Positions 11,411 to 21,427 of a stretch of 29,086 nucleotides of DNA are shown here, piece by piece. The DNA lies in contig WIDE01000022.1 of assembly GCA_015039315.1 (NCBI GenBank), forward strand, positions 169,965 to 199,050, read 5' to 3'. Made by a program: the position numbers and the translations under genes. The stretch's first letter is position 1. Each line of letters begins with the position of its first letter. The notes under the pieces are model-generated. The model did not search any database. It was given only the letters and a program-made list of their open reading frames with translations, and was not told the origin of the DNA. Source of the stretch: Clavulina sp. PMI_390. Its lineage: Eukaryota; Basidiomycota; Agaricomycetes; Cantharellales; Hydnaceae.

Positions 11411-13374
11411 TCAAAATTCATACAAATCTAGGCGAACGGTATCTCCATCACTCGTGAGCAGAACAACGCGCCCCGATTCCTCACTCCATACAAAGTTGAA
11501 ATATTCATCCGCCACACCACAATCTGGGCGCTTGAGGATGGTTTGACCATTTCTTTTCTTCCGACCTTGAATCAGGATGGGCTTCTGCGCGATTTCAACA
11601 GGCCCCACCACTCCCTTTTCGAAGAGCGGGTGCGCCAGTATAAGAGGCGCAACCACTTTTCCAGAAGGCCTAGCGGAATTCAAGATGCTAGTAGGGCCAG
11701 CTTGAATACGTCCGATCCTGCGAAAGTGATCCACAGGAGCATCAGGAAGACGTCGTTGTAGAAGACGGGGCACGTGTACACGCCCCTGGGTGGTAGAAAA
11801 TTGATGGGGAGTCGTGAGATGCGGGAACATCGTTTGGAGACGAGCTTCCAGCTTTGGTCTGGTTTCGCTCCACCAAAACTGTGAACTTTCGGCTCCTAGT
11901 GAACCTTCCTTGGGAGAGCCTTCCATTATGTGTAGATATTGATATGAGACGCCGAGAAGACGTGGCTGGCCATCAGGGTTGAGATACACGGAAGGGAAAA
12001 GGATCTCATGAATTCTACGCGGTGGGGGGCGATGCTTGGGCACGATGTCTTGAGGGATCAGAACGAGCTCGAGGTCAGCGTCAGGTGGGGAGTTCTCAGG
12101 CGTGGGCAGAGTGTAGAGTATAATCTCATTCGGATAACACAGGAAGAGGAAGAGTCTGTCTCCAGTCACAGTCATCAGGCTTGGTCGAGTGTTACTTCCC
12201 GATGATCGATATGTCAATCGAGTAGACGGATCAAACACTTGATATGACCAGCACTTGCTGCCAAGACGGCGAACAGATTGGATGATCAGGAACCTTCCTG
12301 AGAACGCCAGTTTCTCCACCATACAATCAACTGGTAGGGTGATATCAGCAAAGAGTTGGGCCGCCTTTGGACTCGAGGCCCCTGCCGAGCCATGGACACC
12401 GTCGAGGGGAGCAAAGTACAGTAAAACTTCATTTGTTTGGCTATGAAAACGAGTAAAAACTCCAGTGAGTGGGGCAGTCGATTATCGAAATCTTTAAGCG
12501 TACCGGAATGTGGAAGCAAACAAAACACCTTCTATACCGTCAAAGCAAGTACCTTGGCATACAAGAGGTACTGAGGATCCCTGAGCTTCCAAGACTGTCG
12601 GTTGGAAAGGAATAGAAACTAATAAAGAGAAGCCAAGCTCAAGGTGAAGAATCGTCACCCCATATGGGAATCCGAGCATGACAATATCTCCGTCCTGAGC
12701 GAATCGGGTGCAGAGGAGTTCTCTAGTTGGGTGGTTTCTAAGAAGCGCACCAATGGGTTTTAGGGTCGGCTGGGAAGAGGACAGCTCTTGCCGAACCCTC
12801 ATGGTATTCCAGTACCGCCTTTGATACGGGTTCCAATGTGGAGAGCCCCAGTCGGATGGAGAGAATCCTTGGGGGCTTTGGAGACGGAAACCTATTGGCT
12901 TTGGTGATCCGTATTGAGCTATCGGGAAAGCCTCAGAAGCAGAAGGGGTATGGCCCTGTACCAAACTCTTCGCGACAGTAAGATCGCCGCTTGCAGAGCT
13001 CGATAGAATCGGATGGTGTGTCCTCGGCATCGTAAGGTCACGTCCCCATGCATGCCTCCACATTGTCGTGGTCGAATTCACCAATGCATGAAGCGCTCGG
13101 CAAGTCTAAAGCGTTGTGATGATTGAGCAAACATCTAAAATGGCACACGAACAGTCTGTTGAGAGTTGCTTACATGGCTTACTGACACAAGATCACGGGG
13201 GAGTAGTGAGTGAGAAAGGATTTCGATAAGGACGTCAGCAGGCAACAGCAGAATCAATGAAACAGTTGGTGGAGGGAGCGAGGTAGACAAGCGCCCATCA
13301 TCGGGCCGTGATTGCGTAGCGGGGATGCTTGTCCCAGAGCGTTTTATGAGGCCCGAAAGCTTCGGCGGAGGCAT
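11411..13374 (-). CDS. F-box protein C of the tandem array
   Basis: Exons are 13374-13174, 13105-12504 and 12440-11411, giving about 610 residues. Exon 1 is shorter than in its paralogues; I start at the ATG of MPPPKLSGLIKRSG because it aligns with the starts of A, B and D, although the frame is open further upstream to 13512. The F-box at residues about 41-88 is split by intron 1 (68 nt, donor GTAAGC). Intron 2 (63 nt) has donor GTACGC and an unusual short acceptor context TTTTCATAG; splicing restores RQTNEVLLYFAPLD, and an in-frame TAA blocks read-through. Exon 1 resembles D (DGRLSTSL versus DRRLSTSL). The body has the same strand-rich pattern and C-terminal GRVVLLTSDGD. Expected to be an SCF substrate receptor; the target is unknown. 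Confidence 0.87.
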
Positions 13375-13631
13375 CGAGGAGATCTTTAAGTGAGGAGAGG
13401 GAGAGGATGTTGTGGGAGATTTGTTGAAAGCGATGCTTGGACCACCGCTGGCAATGATAGCTTGGGCTTGGAAGGGGATATTGCACAGGTTTTCTCTGGA
13501 ATTTGATACCATCGCATGACATGGTACTCATCGAACAGCTAAAATTTCAGTATTGAGTTACCAGGCATTCCATCTAAGCCTTCGCCTCGTGAAACGGTAG
13601 TCTCGGACCCAGACCCTCTGTTTGGCTCTAT

Positions 13632-13665
13632 ATTTCGAGCCGGTGTTTATTTCGAGCCGGTGTTT
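13632..13665. repeat. 17-bp tandem direct repeat, two copies
   Basis: The unit ATTTCGAGCCGGTGTTT occurs at 13632-13648 and again, exactly, at 13649-13665, followed by a partial third start. It lies about 260-290 bp upstream of the start of gene C. The matching region upstream of gene A does not show the doubling. Confidence 0.9.
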
Positions 13666-13699
13666 ATTTGGATGGGAGGGCAAAGAAGCCTATTTATAC

Positions 13700-13802
13700 A
13701 TTAGACTCAATCCAAGCTGGATCTTGGCGCAAGACAAAATGGAATGATATGCAGGAGTTTCTCCGATATTAGCTAGTAAAGTAGGAATCAATCATCATCA
13801 TG
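13700..13802. repeat. 3'-flank repeat of F-box gene D (copy 2)
   Basis: This is the second copy of the block at 6209-6311, the same length with about five mismatches. It lies directly downstream of gene D, inside the array, whereas copy 1 lies at the outer edge downstream of gene A. Confidence 0.9.
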
Positions 13803-13806
13803 TTAC

Positions 13807-15839
13807 TCAGAACTCGTACAAATCTAGGCAAATGGTATCTCCGTCGCTCGTCAATAGAACAACCCGCCCCGATCCCTCATTCCACATAAAGTTGAAATGG
13901 TGGCCTGCTACACCACAGTCGGGGCGTTTGAGAATGGCCTGACCCTTCTTGTTCTTCCGGGCCTGGATCAGGATGGGCTTCTGCACAATCTCGACGGCGC
14001 CCGCCACTCCCTTTTCAAAGACTGGGTGCGCAATTATAAGAGGCACATCCACCTTTCCAGGAGGCCTAAAGCAAATCACAATACTAGTAGGGCCAGCTTG
14101 AATACGTCCGGCGCCGAGAAAGTCATTCACCTGAGCAGTAGGAACATGTCGTCGTAGAAAACGGGGCATGTGTACACGCCCTTGGGTGGTGGGAGAGTGA
14201 TGGGGAGATGTTAGATGTGGGAATGTCGTTTGGAAACGAGATTCCAGCTTTGGTGTGGTCTCGCTCCACCAAAACTGCGTGCTTGCGGCTTCTAGTGAGC
14301 CCCCCCCTGCGGGTCCTTCCATTATGTGGAGAGATTGACAGGAGACCCCGAGAAGACAATTTTGGGCTTCAGGGTTAATATATGCCGAAGGGAGAAGAAT
14401 CTCGTGAATCTTACGCGGTGGGGGGCGATGCTTGAGTAGGGTGTCTTGAGATATGAGAACAAGCTCGAGGTCAACATTAGATGGCGAGTTCTCAGAGGTG
14501 GGCAGGGTGTAGATTTCCATCTCATTGGAGTAGCACAGGAACATGAAGAGTCTGTCGCCAGTCAGGGTCCTAAGGACTGCTCGAGTGTCCCTTCCCGACA
14601 GTCGATAGATCGACCGACTAGAGGGATCAAACACGTGATATGACCAAGACTGGCTACCGAAATGGTGGATGGATTTCATGATCAAGAACCTCCCTGAGAA
14701 CATCAGGTTCTGGACCACACAACCAACTGGCAGAGTGATTTCGGCAAAGACCTGGGTCGCCTTTAGAGTCGAGGTACCCGGTGAGCCATTTAAATCATCG
14801 AGAGGAACAAAATATAGCAAGACTTCATTTCGTTCACTGGGGAAACGAGTGAAAACTCCAGTCAGTGGGCAGTTAGTTATCAAGGTCTTTAAAGCGCACC
14901 GAAACGTGGAAGCGAAAAAAACTCCTTCCCTCCCGTTAAAACAAGCACCTTGGCTGACAAGAGGTATTGAGAGTCCCTGATCTTCTAAGAGTGTATGTTG
15001 GAAATCGATGAGCAGTGAAAAGGCAACCCCGAGCTCAAGGTGGACAATCTTCACCCCATAAGGGAACCCGAGTACGACGATATCTCCGTCTTCAGATATT
15101 CGCATGAATAGGAGTTCTCTGTTCGGGTGATTCTTAAGGATGGTACCGATGAGTTTTAGTGTCGGCTGTGGAGAGGACAGCTCTCGCCGAATCCTCATGG
15201 TATTCCAATACCGCCTTTGGTATGGATTCCAACGAGGAGAGCCCCAATCGAATGGGGAGAATTCTTGAGGATTTGGTAGACGGAAACCTAGTGGCTGCGG
15301 TGATCCATATTGAACTTCTGGGAAATCTTGCGATGAAGGGAGGGAGTCGCCCTGCATCAAATCATCCGCGACAGTGGCATCACCCGTAGTTGGGCTCAAC
15401 ACTTTCGGATGATGTGCCATTGGCATTGTAAGGTCACGCTGCCACGCATGTGCCCATATTACCGTGGCTGAATCCACCAACGCACGAAGCGTTTGGCAAG
15501 TCTACCGCATCGCAATAATTCAACAACCATTCACAACATGACAAGGAAAGTCTATTGAGAGTTGCTCACATGGCTTACGGACACGAGATCCCGGGGGAGT
15601 AAGGAATGAGAAAGGATTTCGACAAGGAGGTCAACGGGCAAGAGGAGAATCGATGGACAAGTTAGCATTGAGAGCGAGGTAGACAAGCGTCTATCATCGA
15701 GTGGCAGCGGTGCGCTATTGCCTAGTGGAGTCTGAAATTTGTCTGGCGCATCTTTGGCAAGTCCTGATGAGGTTCGTGGTTTGAGGGAGATGCTCATGCC
15801 AGCACGTTTTATAAGGCTTGAAAGCTTCGGCCTCGGCAT
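13807..15839 (-). CDS. F-box protein D of the tandem array
   Basis: Exons are 15839-15570, 15501-14900 and 14836-13807, giving about 633 residues. The start MPRPKLSSLIKRAG aligns with its paralogues. The F-box at residues about 64-111 (ILLLPVDLLVEILSHSLL) is split by intron 1 (68 nt). The exon 2/3 junction is ambiguous. The homologous intron would be 14837-14899 (63 nt), but here its donor reads GTGCGC, its length is a multiple of three and it contains no stop, so the frame runs straight through. Spliced, the protein reads STFRERNEVLLYF like its sisters; unspliced it gains 21 residues. I prefer splicing by analogy with A-C. Its exons resemble C, yet its 3' end and flank match A. Predicted SCF substrate receptor. 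Confidence 0.86.
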
Positions 15840-16193
15840 CTGGGCAACAAGGGGATCCTAATGCAGGAACGGGAGAGGGATCTGTACGGATATTTGTCAA
15901 AAGCGGCGCTTGAACAGTTGGGTGGAGTGGCTGGCGACGTAAAGTGTCAGAGTGCACAGGTTTGTCTAAAATTTCAAATCATCACATGATATGATGCTCA
16001 ATAGAACTTGGATAGGTCAATCTTATGCATTTAGTTACCCAGCCTTTCCATCCAGGCCTTCTCCTGGTGAAACAGCTGCAATCGGTGGTCGGAGGTGCGG
16101 ACCAAACACGTGTCAACTCGCGGCCGTTGTTGTGTTTGCTTCTGCCTGTTTTGTTTGCGGCCACGCGCGGCGTCACGGAGAGACCTGTGGTCG
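15840..16193. promoter_or_regulatory. Divergent intergenic region between F-box gene D and gene G
   Basis: This 354-bp region separates two divergent start codons, D on the minus and G on the plus strand, so it must carry both promoters unless the transcripts start elsewhere. The segment at about 16009-16100 resembles the region upstream of gene B. The frame of G is open upstream to 16095, so part of this stretch could be coding if an earlier ATG is used. Confidence 0.5.
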
Positions 16194-19190
16194 ATGATCA
16201 CGCGTTCTCCGCCTCATGGACGCGCCCAGTCACGCCAGAAATCATCCCAGCCACGTGAGACACCGACACCTGCCAAGGGTGGCTTCGATGATTGGGAAGT
16301 CCAGGAAGTCAAACCTCTACACAGTTATCCTCCACCCTCTGGTCGTCCAGTACCTGTAACCCCTACTCCCAGTGGCTCTGAGCAGACCTCTGTACTTTCA
16401 GGCCATGCGAATGGCTTTGAGCCCGTACCGGACAGTGAACTAGACGCCGGTTTCTCTACCCCCGTTCCGTTCTCTCGGTCCACTGCGGATGTCGAGCTAG
16501 ACGAGAATGGCTTCCCTCCCCTAGCATCGATGGCCGTAAAGCCTACCCCTGACCCTCATGCCACCCCCAAGCCAATCACCAGCAGCCAACCTCGGCCTCA
16601 ACCTCTCCCACCATCTGAATCTCCGTCCAAACCGAGATCTAGCTTCCTCGGCACCATCCTTGGGGCCTTCTCTTCAACCGCATCATCATCTGCAGAACCT
16701 CTGCCCCAACCAAATCCCCCATCTTCTGCCTCGCAACGTCCCTCCACTTCTACATCCAAACCACCTGCTACGCGGCTGTTATCATCATCCCTGAATCATA
16801 GTCGGTCTCTCGTCACTCCAACGGCGACCCTACTCGGAGCACAACAACGTCGCCCAGAGGAAGCCCAAACCGAGTACTGGAAGAAGCAGTGGGAGAAGCA
16901 GGCCAAGTTGACCGAAGATATCGAGGCCAAGCTCAAGCATGCCCAAGAGCGCAATCAACGCGAAACCGAGTCGCTGAAGCGAAAGTTTCAGGAAAAAGAC
17001 GAGGACTACGAGGCTCTTGTTATCAAGGTAAGTAAGGCTTTCTTCCCCCATTTTGACTATTGTTGCATGGACGTATTCGGACGTTTCTAGACCAATTTCC
17101 TGAAACTATATCATGGCTGATAGATTTCAGAAATCACGACTATCTCCAACGCTCGTAGCGTGGCTTTCAACTCTTCCACAGTCGCCGCAATGGAATGGGA
17201 GTTTCACCAGGCTACTCGAAACTTCAAGCAGGCCCTAAGCCAGCGAGATGCGAAGATCCTGCAGTTCCAGGGCAACGAGCACTGGATGGAGCTTCAAATC
17301 GAGGATTTGAAGGTTTGTATCCATCAAAGGCTATACGCGCACCTCTCAACCAACCTGACACCCTTCCCTCCTTGCACAGAATGAGGTTGACGCTAATCAT
17401 CGGGAGGCTACCATTATAGCTGAGAGCCATTTCGAGGAGCAAGCGACTTTGCAAGCAAATCTCGCTTCAGCTACGGAAGCTGTGGAGGAGCTGCAAAAGG
17501 CCAATGCGGAGCTAGAGCAATTGAAGGCCACTAATAAGGTATGCTCAAATCCTCCTGTGTACGTTATCTTCCATTCCAGCTCACAAAACCTTCGATTTTG
17601 TTCAGGCTGAGCTCAAGCGCCTCCAGAAGCAACTTCGCGAAGTTGAGGCTACGAGCACTTCTCTATCATCCGAGCTTGAAGCTGCTCAGTCCGAACTGTC
17701 CTCCCTTCGGTCGTCCTCGAAATCATCTGCTTCGGCCCTGCAAGCAGAGCTCACCAAGCTCAAGAAAGGCGAGGAGAGAGAAGCTCAAGAGGTGGAGTCG
17801 CTCCGAACAGCTAAAGTGGACTTGGAGCTGCGACTCAAGACAGTGGAGGAGAACCTCAAAGCAGAAAAGAAGAAAGCGAAGGAAAGGGAGAGGGAGCTGT
17901 CCGCGGAGAAGGCAGAACTGGCGAGGGCCGCAGCTGAGGAGAAGGACGAGGTGGAGAGGGCATTGAAAGAGGAGAATGAGGGCTTGAGAGTAAGCCACCT
18001 TTGTCCAGCCCAGCAGTATTCCGGTTACACTGCCGCTCACTATCTCGACTTTTCTTATTTCATCACTGTAGGAGCAAATCGCAACTGCAAAGGAAAGGAT
18101 TCGTGAGCTTCGCCGTGAAGTGCAGACTGCCACAACTTCTGCACGCATGTCACACCCCCCGCCTCGCTCCCCGACTCCTCCACAACCCAAATCCAAAGCG
18201 AAACCCAAGCCCAAAGGTCCATCTTCCGGGCCTGCCAGCTCAAAAACTACGGCGAAGGGGAAATCGAAAACACCCCTGTTTCGAGCTGATGATGATGACG
18301 ACGACGACGAGGAAGACGAAGACCCCCGACGAGGTGCCACTCCCTCAGTCTCATCGGACGCCGAGGTTGAGGAATCCATCATGCGCTCCCCTCCACCTCG
18401 TAGGCCTTCTACACCTCCCCGTAAGACCAAAGGCAAATCCGTAGCCCAGTCCGATGACGATGCGGATACACAAGCTTCACCACCTCCGAAGAAAGCAGCT
18501 GCCAAAGCCAAGACAACGGGGAAGAGCACCACCTCCACGACTGCCAATAAGGTTGCGGGGAAGAAGAGTACGCCTGCGCCTGTCGAGGTCACCGAGGTGG
18601 TCGATAGTGATGGAGAAGAGGCTGAGCCCGTTCGACCGGTCAAAGCATCCAAGGCTAGCAAGGCATCCTCGACAACCTCATCTGAACCCAAGTCCAGGCC
18701 ACGCCCAACTCCACGGTATAACCCCCAGGCACTGGATGAAGAGGAAGATGAGGCTCCTAGCCGATCACAGCCCTCTGCTCGTGCACTTGGGAAGCGGCGC
18801 GCTGCTGACGAAGGGCCTGGGCTTACATCGTCTTCCATCGGACTGGGACGACCTGCGTCTCAAGGTGCTGGACCCGGGAAAGGCAAGCGGAAAGCAAGTG
18901 TTGTCAACGTGGATGGAGACGACGATGATAGTGCAAGCATCGTGGCTCCGCAGAAGCCGAAGAAGCGGAAACTAGGCGGTGCACTAGGCCTAGGAAATAA
19001 AGATATTAGTTGGGGCAATCCGGTACGAGTTGCTACTTACTTATGTATAGAGTGTTGCATGCTCACATATTTGTTCGTTCTCCATTGACAGTCCATGGAT
19101 GACAACCTATTTGAGGGTATGCCTGTCATGTCGCCCATCACGACCCAGAAAGTCCCTCCACGCTCGTTCAGCGGGCAAGTTCGCCGCTAA
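16194..19190 (+). CDS. Predicted nuclear coiled-coil protein of unknown function (gene G)
   Basis: Exons are 16194-17027, 17124-17312, 17380-17538, 17606-17989, 18072-19022 and 19092-19190; all five introns are GT-AG and the frame holds throughout, giving about 871 residues. The N-terminal 220 residues are Pro/Ser/Thr-rich with one ordered-looking motif, GGFDDWEVQEVKPL. Residues about 219-545 form a long, highly charged coiled coil broken only by a short non-heptad stretch around residues 279-300. The tail is low-complexity, with SPTPP-type motifs, an acidic run at about 594-606 and Lys-rich blocks. It carries a monopartite nuclear localisation signal at about 818-823 (PKKRKL) and ends with a short tail from a separate exon. 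I do not recognise the family; a nuclear structural or chromosome-linked role would be inference. An upstream in-frame ATG at 16095 exists, but the extension is Cys-rich and looks non-coding. Confidence 0.82.
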
Positions 19191-19423
19191 ATTGCGGTCC
19201 CTCTTCCTCTTGCGCCACCTCACTGCTGTCATAAACCATTCTTGTCTCGGGTCTAATAACTTAATGTTTTATGTATTGTGTTATGTCTCTGGTTTCTGCT
19301 CTATCTAGCCTATTGCACCCTCCGTCGTACAAGTAAAGTTGGCTCTGTATTGTGTTTATGCTAGCAAATCTTCAGAGAAACTTGCCAACAGTGATAGGAG
19401 AGCTGACCGATGTTGATACAAGT
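19191..19423. other. Convergent 3' spacer between gene G and asparaginase H1
   Basis: This 233-bp region lies between two convergent stop codons and should hold both 3' untranslated regions. It is T-rich after the stop of G (for example TTTTATGTATTGTGTTATG near 19266), as expected of a 3' end. No gene is seen. Confidence 0.5.
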
Positions 19424-20850
19424 TCAAGCCAGTTGTTTGTCCAACCAAAGTGCCATAAGTGGCGCTCCGTCGTCTCTAATGACCCCTCGAAACATGCCAG
19501 ATGAGTTGAGAGGTAAAGCAACTGTACAGTTGGTACTTTCAGGTAATCACAGAGAAAAGGATAAGCAGGATTCACGCACCGTTGCCAACTTCATCGACCG
19601 CAATAACACCACCTTTACCGCCGTCTTCGCCAAGCTCCTTAACAGCTACCGAAGCAGCTTTGGAGACAGATTCCCCAAGGAACTCCATGCGATAGGCAAC
19701 CTTTGCAGCTGTGCCTTGTCTGATAAAGTACTAGCATTTAGAGGATCATCAGTGCATATCAGGAGGCGCATGGGGGGACACTGAACTAGAGATGCTCACA
19801 TCACCGTCGCCCGTACCCGAGATTCCAACAGCTCTTGTCGCGCCCTTACCGTTTATATGACGCCAGGTACGGTTCAGCCAGCCGCGAGGCTTCCATTCAG
19901 TTGCAAAGAAACCCGCACTCAACTGGGGCGTGTCACCTAGGAGATATCACACCAAAAAGTTAGTTGATTTACCCGTTGAAGATAGGTGTAGAATTATTCA
20001 CCGATACGCCCGGGCAGTTTGTTAGTAGCACCGCCCGTGCTCGTAGCCGCGGCGATGCACCCTCTCTTGTCCAGAGCCACAGCCCCAACGGTTCCCTTGG
20101 GGAGCTGGTCGAGCGGAAGCTCGCCGTGGTCGTCTCTGACACGGACTCCAGGTGTATAAGGTTGCTCAGGTAGTCCCAGTCCTCTCCGATGTTCTTTCCA
20201 GCGTTTAAGTGTCCAGAAGTAAGACGGATCGACCATCTCACATCCCAACTCTTTAGCAAGCTGTTCAGCCGCTGCGCCCGAGAGTAAAACATGGTGTGTG
20301 CGATCATGAGCAAGGTATACCTCGCGTGCAGCTTTGATAGGATTTCTTATATGTGAGAGAAGAGCAAGAGCAGATCCTCGTCGGGAGACTGGCACTTCGG
20401 GGTGGGATGCAGGAGGCTTGGACGTCATAAGTGAGGATTCTAGTTCGTTCTTCCCATCGGTATTAAACACAGCACCATGACCAGCGTTGAAGAGAGGGCA
20501 ATCTGAGACATGGAAAAATTGGACATTGCTGAGGACTAGGTCTGACAAAATTGTGCCAGCCTTGACTGGGCTCGTTACGCACCCTCCAAACGTACGACTG
20601 CAGCAACGACAGCGTCCATAGCCTCTCCACCAGTCTTCAGAACCTCATGACCAGCCATAAGAGCGCCTCTCAAAGCTTGTCGGTACTGCTCCTGCTGCTC
20701 GATGGTCAAGCTATGATCCGCCAACGTTCGTTCAACAATCCAGAGCTAATAGCTTCTTACAACTCACTCTTCTCGTCGCATGGCTGTGGCACCGCCATGG
20801 ACGACGAGCACTGGCTTCGAGCTTTTATATATCTTTCGATGCGATTGCAT
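19424..20850 (-). CDS. Type-2 (Ntn-hydrolase) asparaginase / isoaspartyl peptidase H1
   Basis: Exons are 20850-20768, 20710-20583, 20502-20002, 19936-19800, 19730-19580 and 19521-19424, giving 365 residues with frame kept across five introns of 57-80 nt. The enzyme family cleaves itself before a threonine that becomes the N-terminal nucleophile, then hydrolyses L-asparagine or isoaspartyl peptides. The nucleophile is Thr208 in PKGTVGAVAL; Thr226 (TSTGG), Arg236 and Asp239 (GRIGD) and the SGTGDGDYF loop with Thr279-Gly280 line the active site. DCPLFNAGHGAVF is also typical. An insertion of about 20 residues between Asp239 and Thr279, relative to bacterial enzymes, is shared with H2. Residue 22 in the N-terminal glycine loop is Thr (HGGATA) where H2 and the family have Gly. 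The start at MQSHRK aligns with H2. No signal peptide is seen, so it is probably cytosolic. Confidence 0.93.
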
Positions 20851-21427
20851 GGATCTGGGTGAGTCCAAGGTGACGACGACGAGTGGGGTAACCCATAAGA
20901 CCAAGGCTTCTTCTCCACACAAACGCTTCAAGTCGATTGTCGGTCTTGAACTCCCCAATTATTCTCATAGCCCCAGCTTCCACGATTAGCAGTGTGACAG
21001 CTGGCTTGAGTCTTTCTTTCGGCCGAATATCCCAATTTGCCAAGGAATCAGATGACGCAGGTGGTCTGGGTGAGAGTTACATATGTGACCTGCAGCCCTG
21101 GCTGATCATGCACAAATAACGGCGGTCGGAAATACTTTTTTGTCAGCTTTTTCCCAGTGCAAAAAAATCGGAGAAATTTCCGGTTGATGTGGGCCACACA
21201 ATTGTCAAAATTGATCGAAGCTCCCGACCATAGAGAAAAGTTCGGCTACGCCCCCTGATAGGACCCAAAGTCGCGCTTCTTACACGGTACCATACTAATA
21301 GCCTAAATCTCTATGTATTTTGCTGTATGTCTGAGCTTCGACGCGCTGGAGGATCCCTTGTTCCTGTGTGCGATGCTTGCTACCAATCCTCACAGCCAAC
21401 CACCAAACGCGATATGACATTGGAGTC
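20851..21427. other. Spacer between the two asparaginase genes (promoter of H1)
   Basis: This 577-bp spacer holds the promoter of H1 and the 3' flank of H2, both on the minus strand. A small inverted repeat (TTTTTTG at 21136-21142 and CAAAAAA at 21160-21166) and an outer pair (CGGTCGG near 21123, CCGACC near 21224) could form a weak hairpin. Open frames here, such as 20780-20989 on the plus strand, look random. Confidence 0.5.

Larger units (their letters stand above)
13375..13806. other. Intergenic spacer C-D (promoter of C)
   Basis: This 432-bp spacer combines three recognisable parts: a block at about 13550-13635 shared with the upstream region of gene A, a 17-bp direct repeat, and the 103-bp block shared with the 3' flank of A. 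No separate gene is seen. Confidence 0.6.

Noticed and set aside
1864..15839. Idea that Hrd1 and the F-box array form one functional ubiquitin cluster
   Set aside because: Hrd1 is a membrane RING ligase that does not use F-box adaptors. Adjacency alone is not evidence, and no shared regulatory signal was seen.
17723..18838. Long minus-strand frame of 371 codons
   Set aside because: It is antisense to exons 4 and 5 of gene G, is low-complexity (Ser and Val/Ala/Gly runs) and crosses an intron. It mirrors the repetitive codons of G.
18454..18975. Plus-strand frame of 173 codons
   Set aside because: It overlaps exon 5 of gene G in another frame and is rich in Arg/Pro/His, typical of a shadow of GC-rich repetitive coding sequence.
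21122..21230. Inverted repeats in the H1-H2 spacer as a possible MITE
   Set aside because: The arms are only 6-7 bp, no target-site duplication is visible and no second copy exists in the window.
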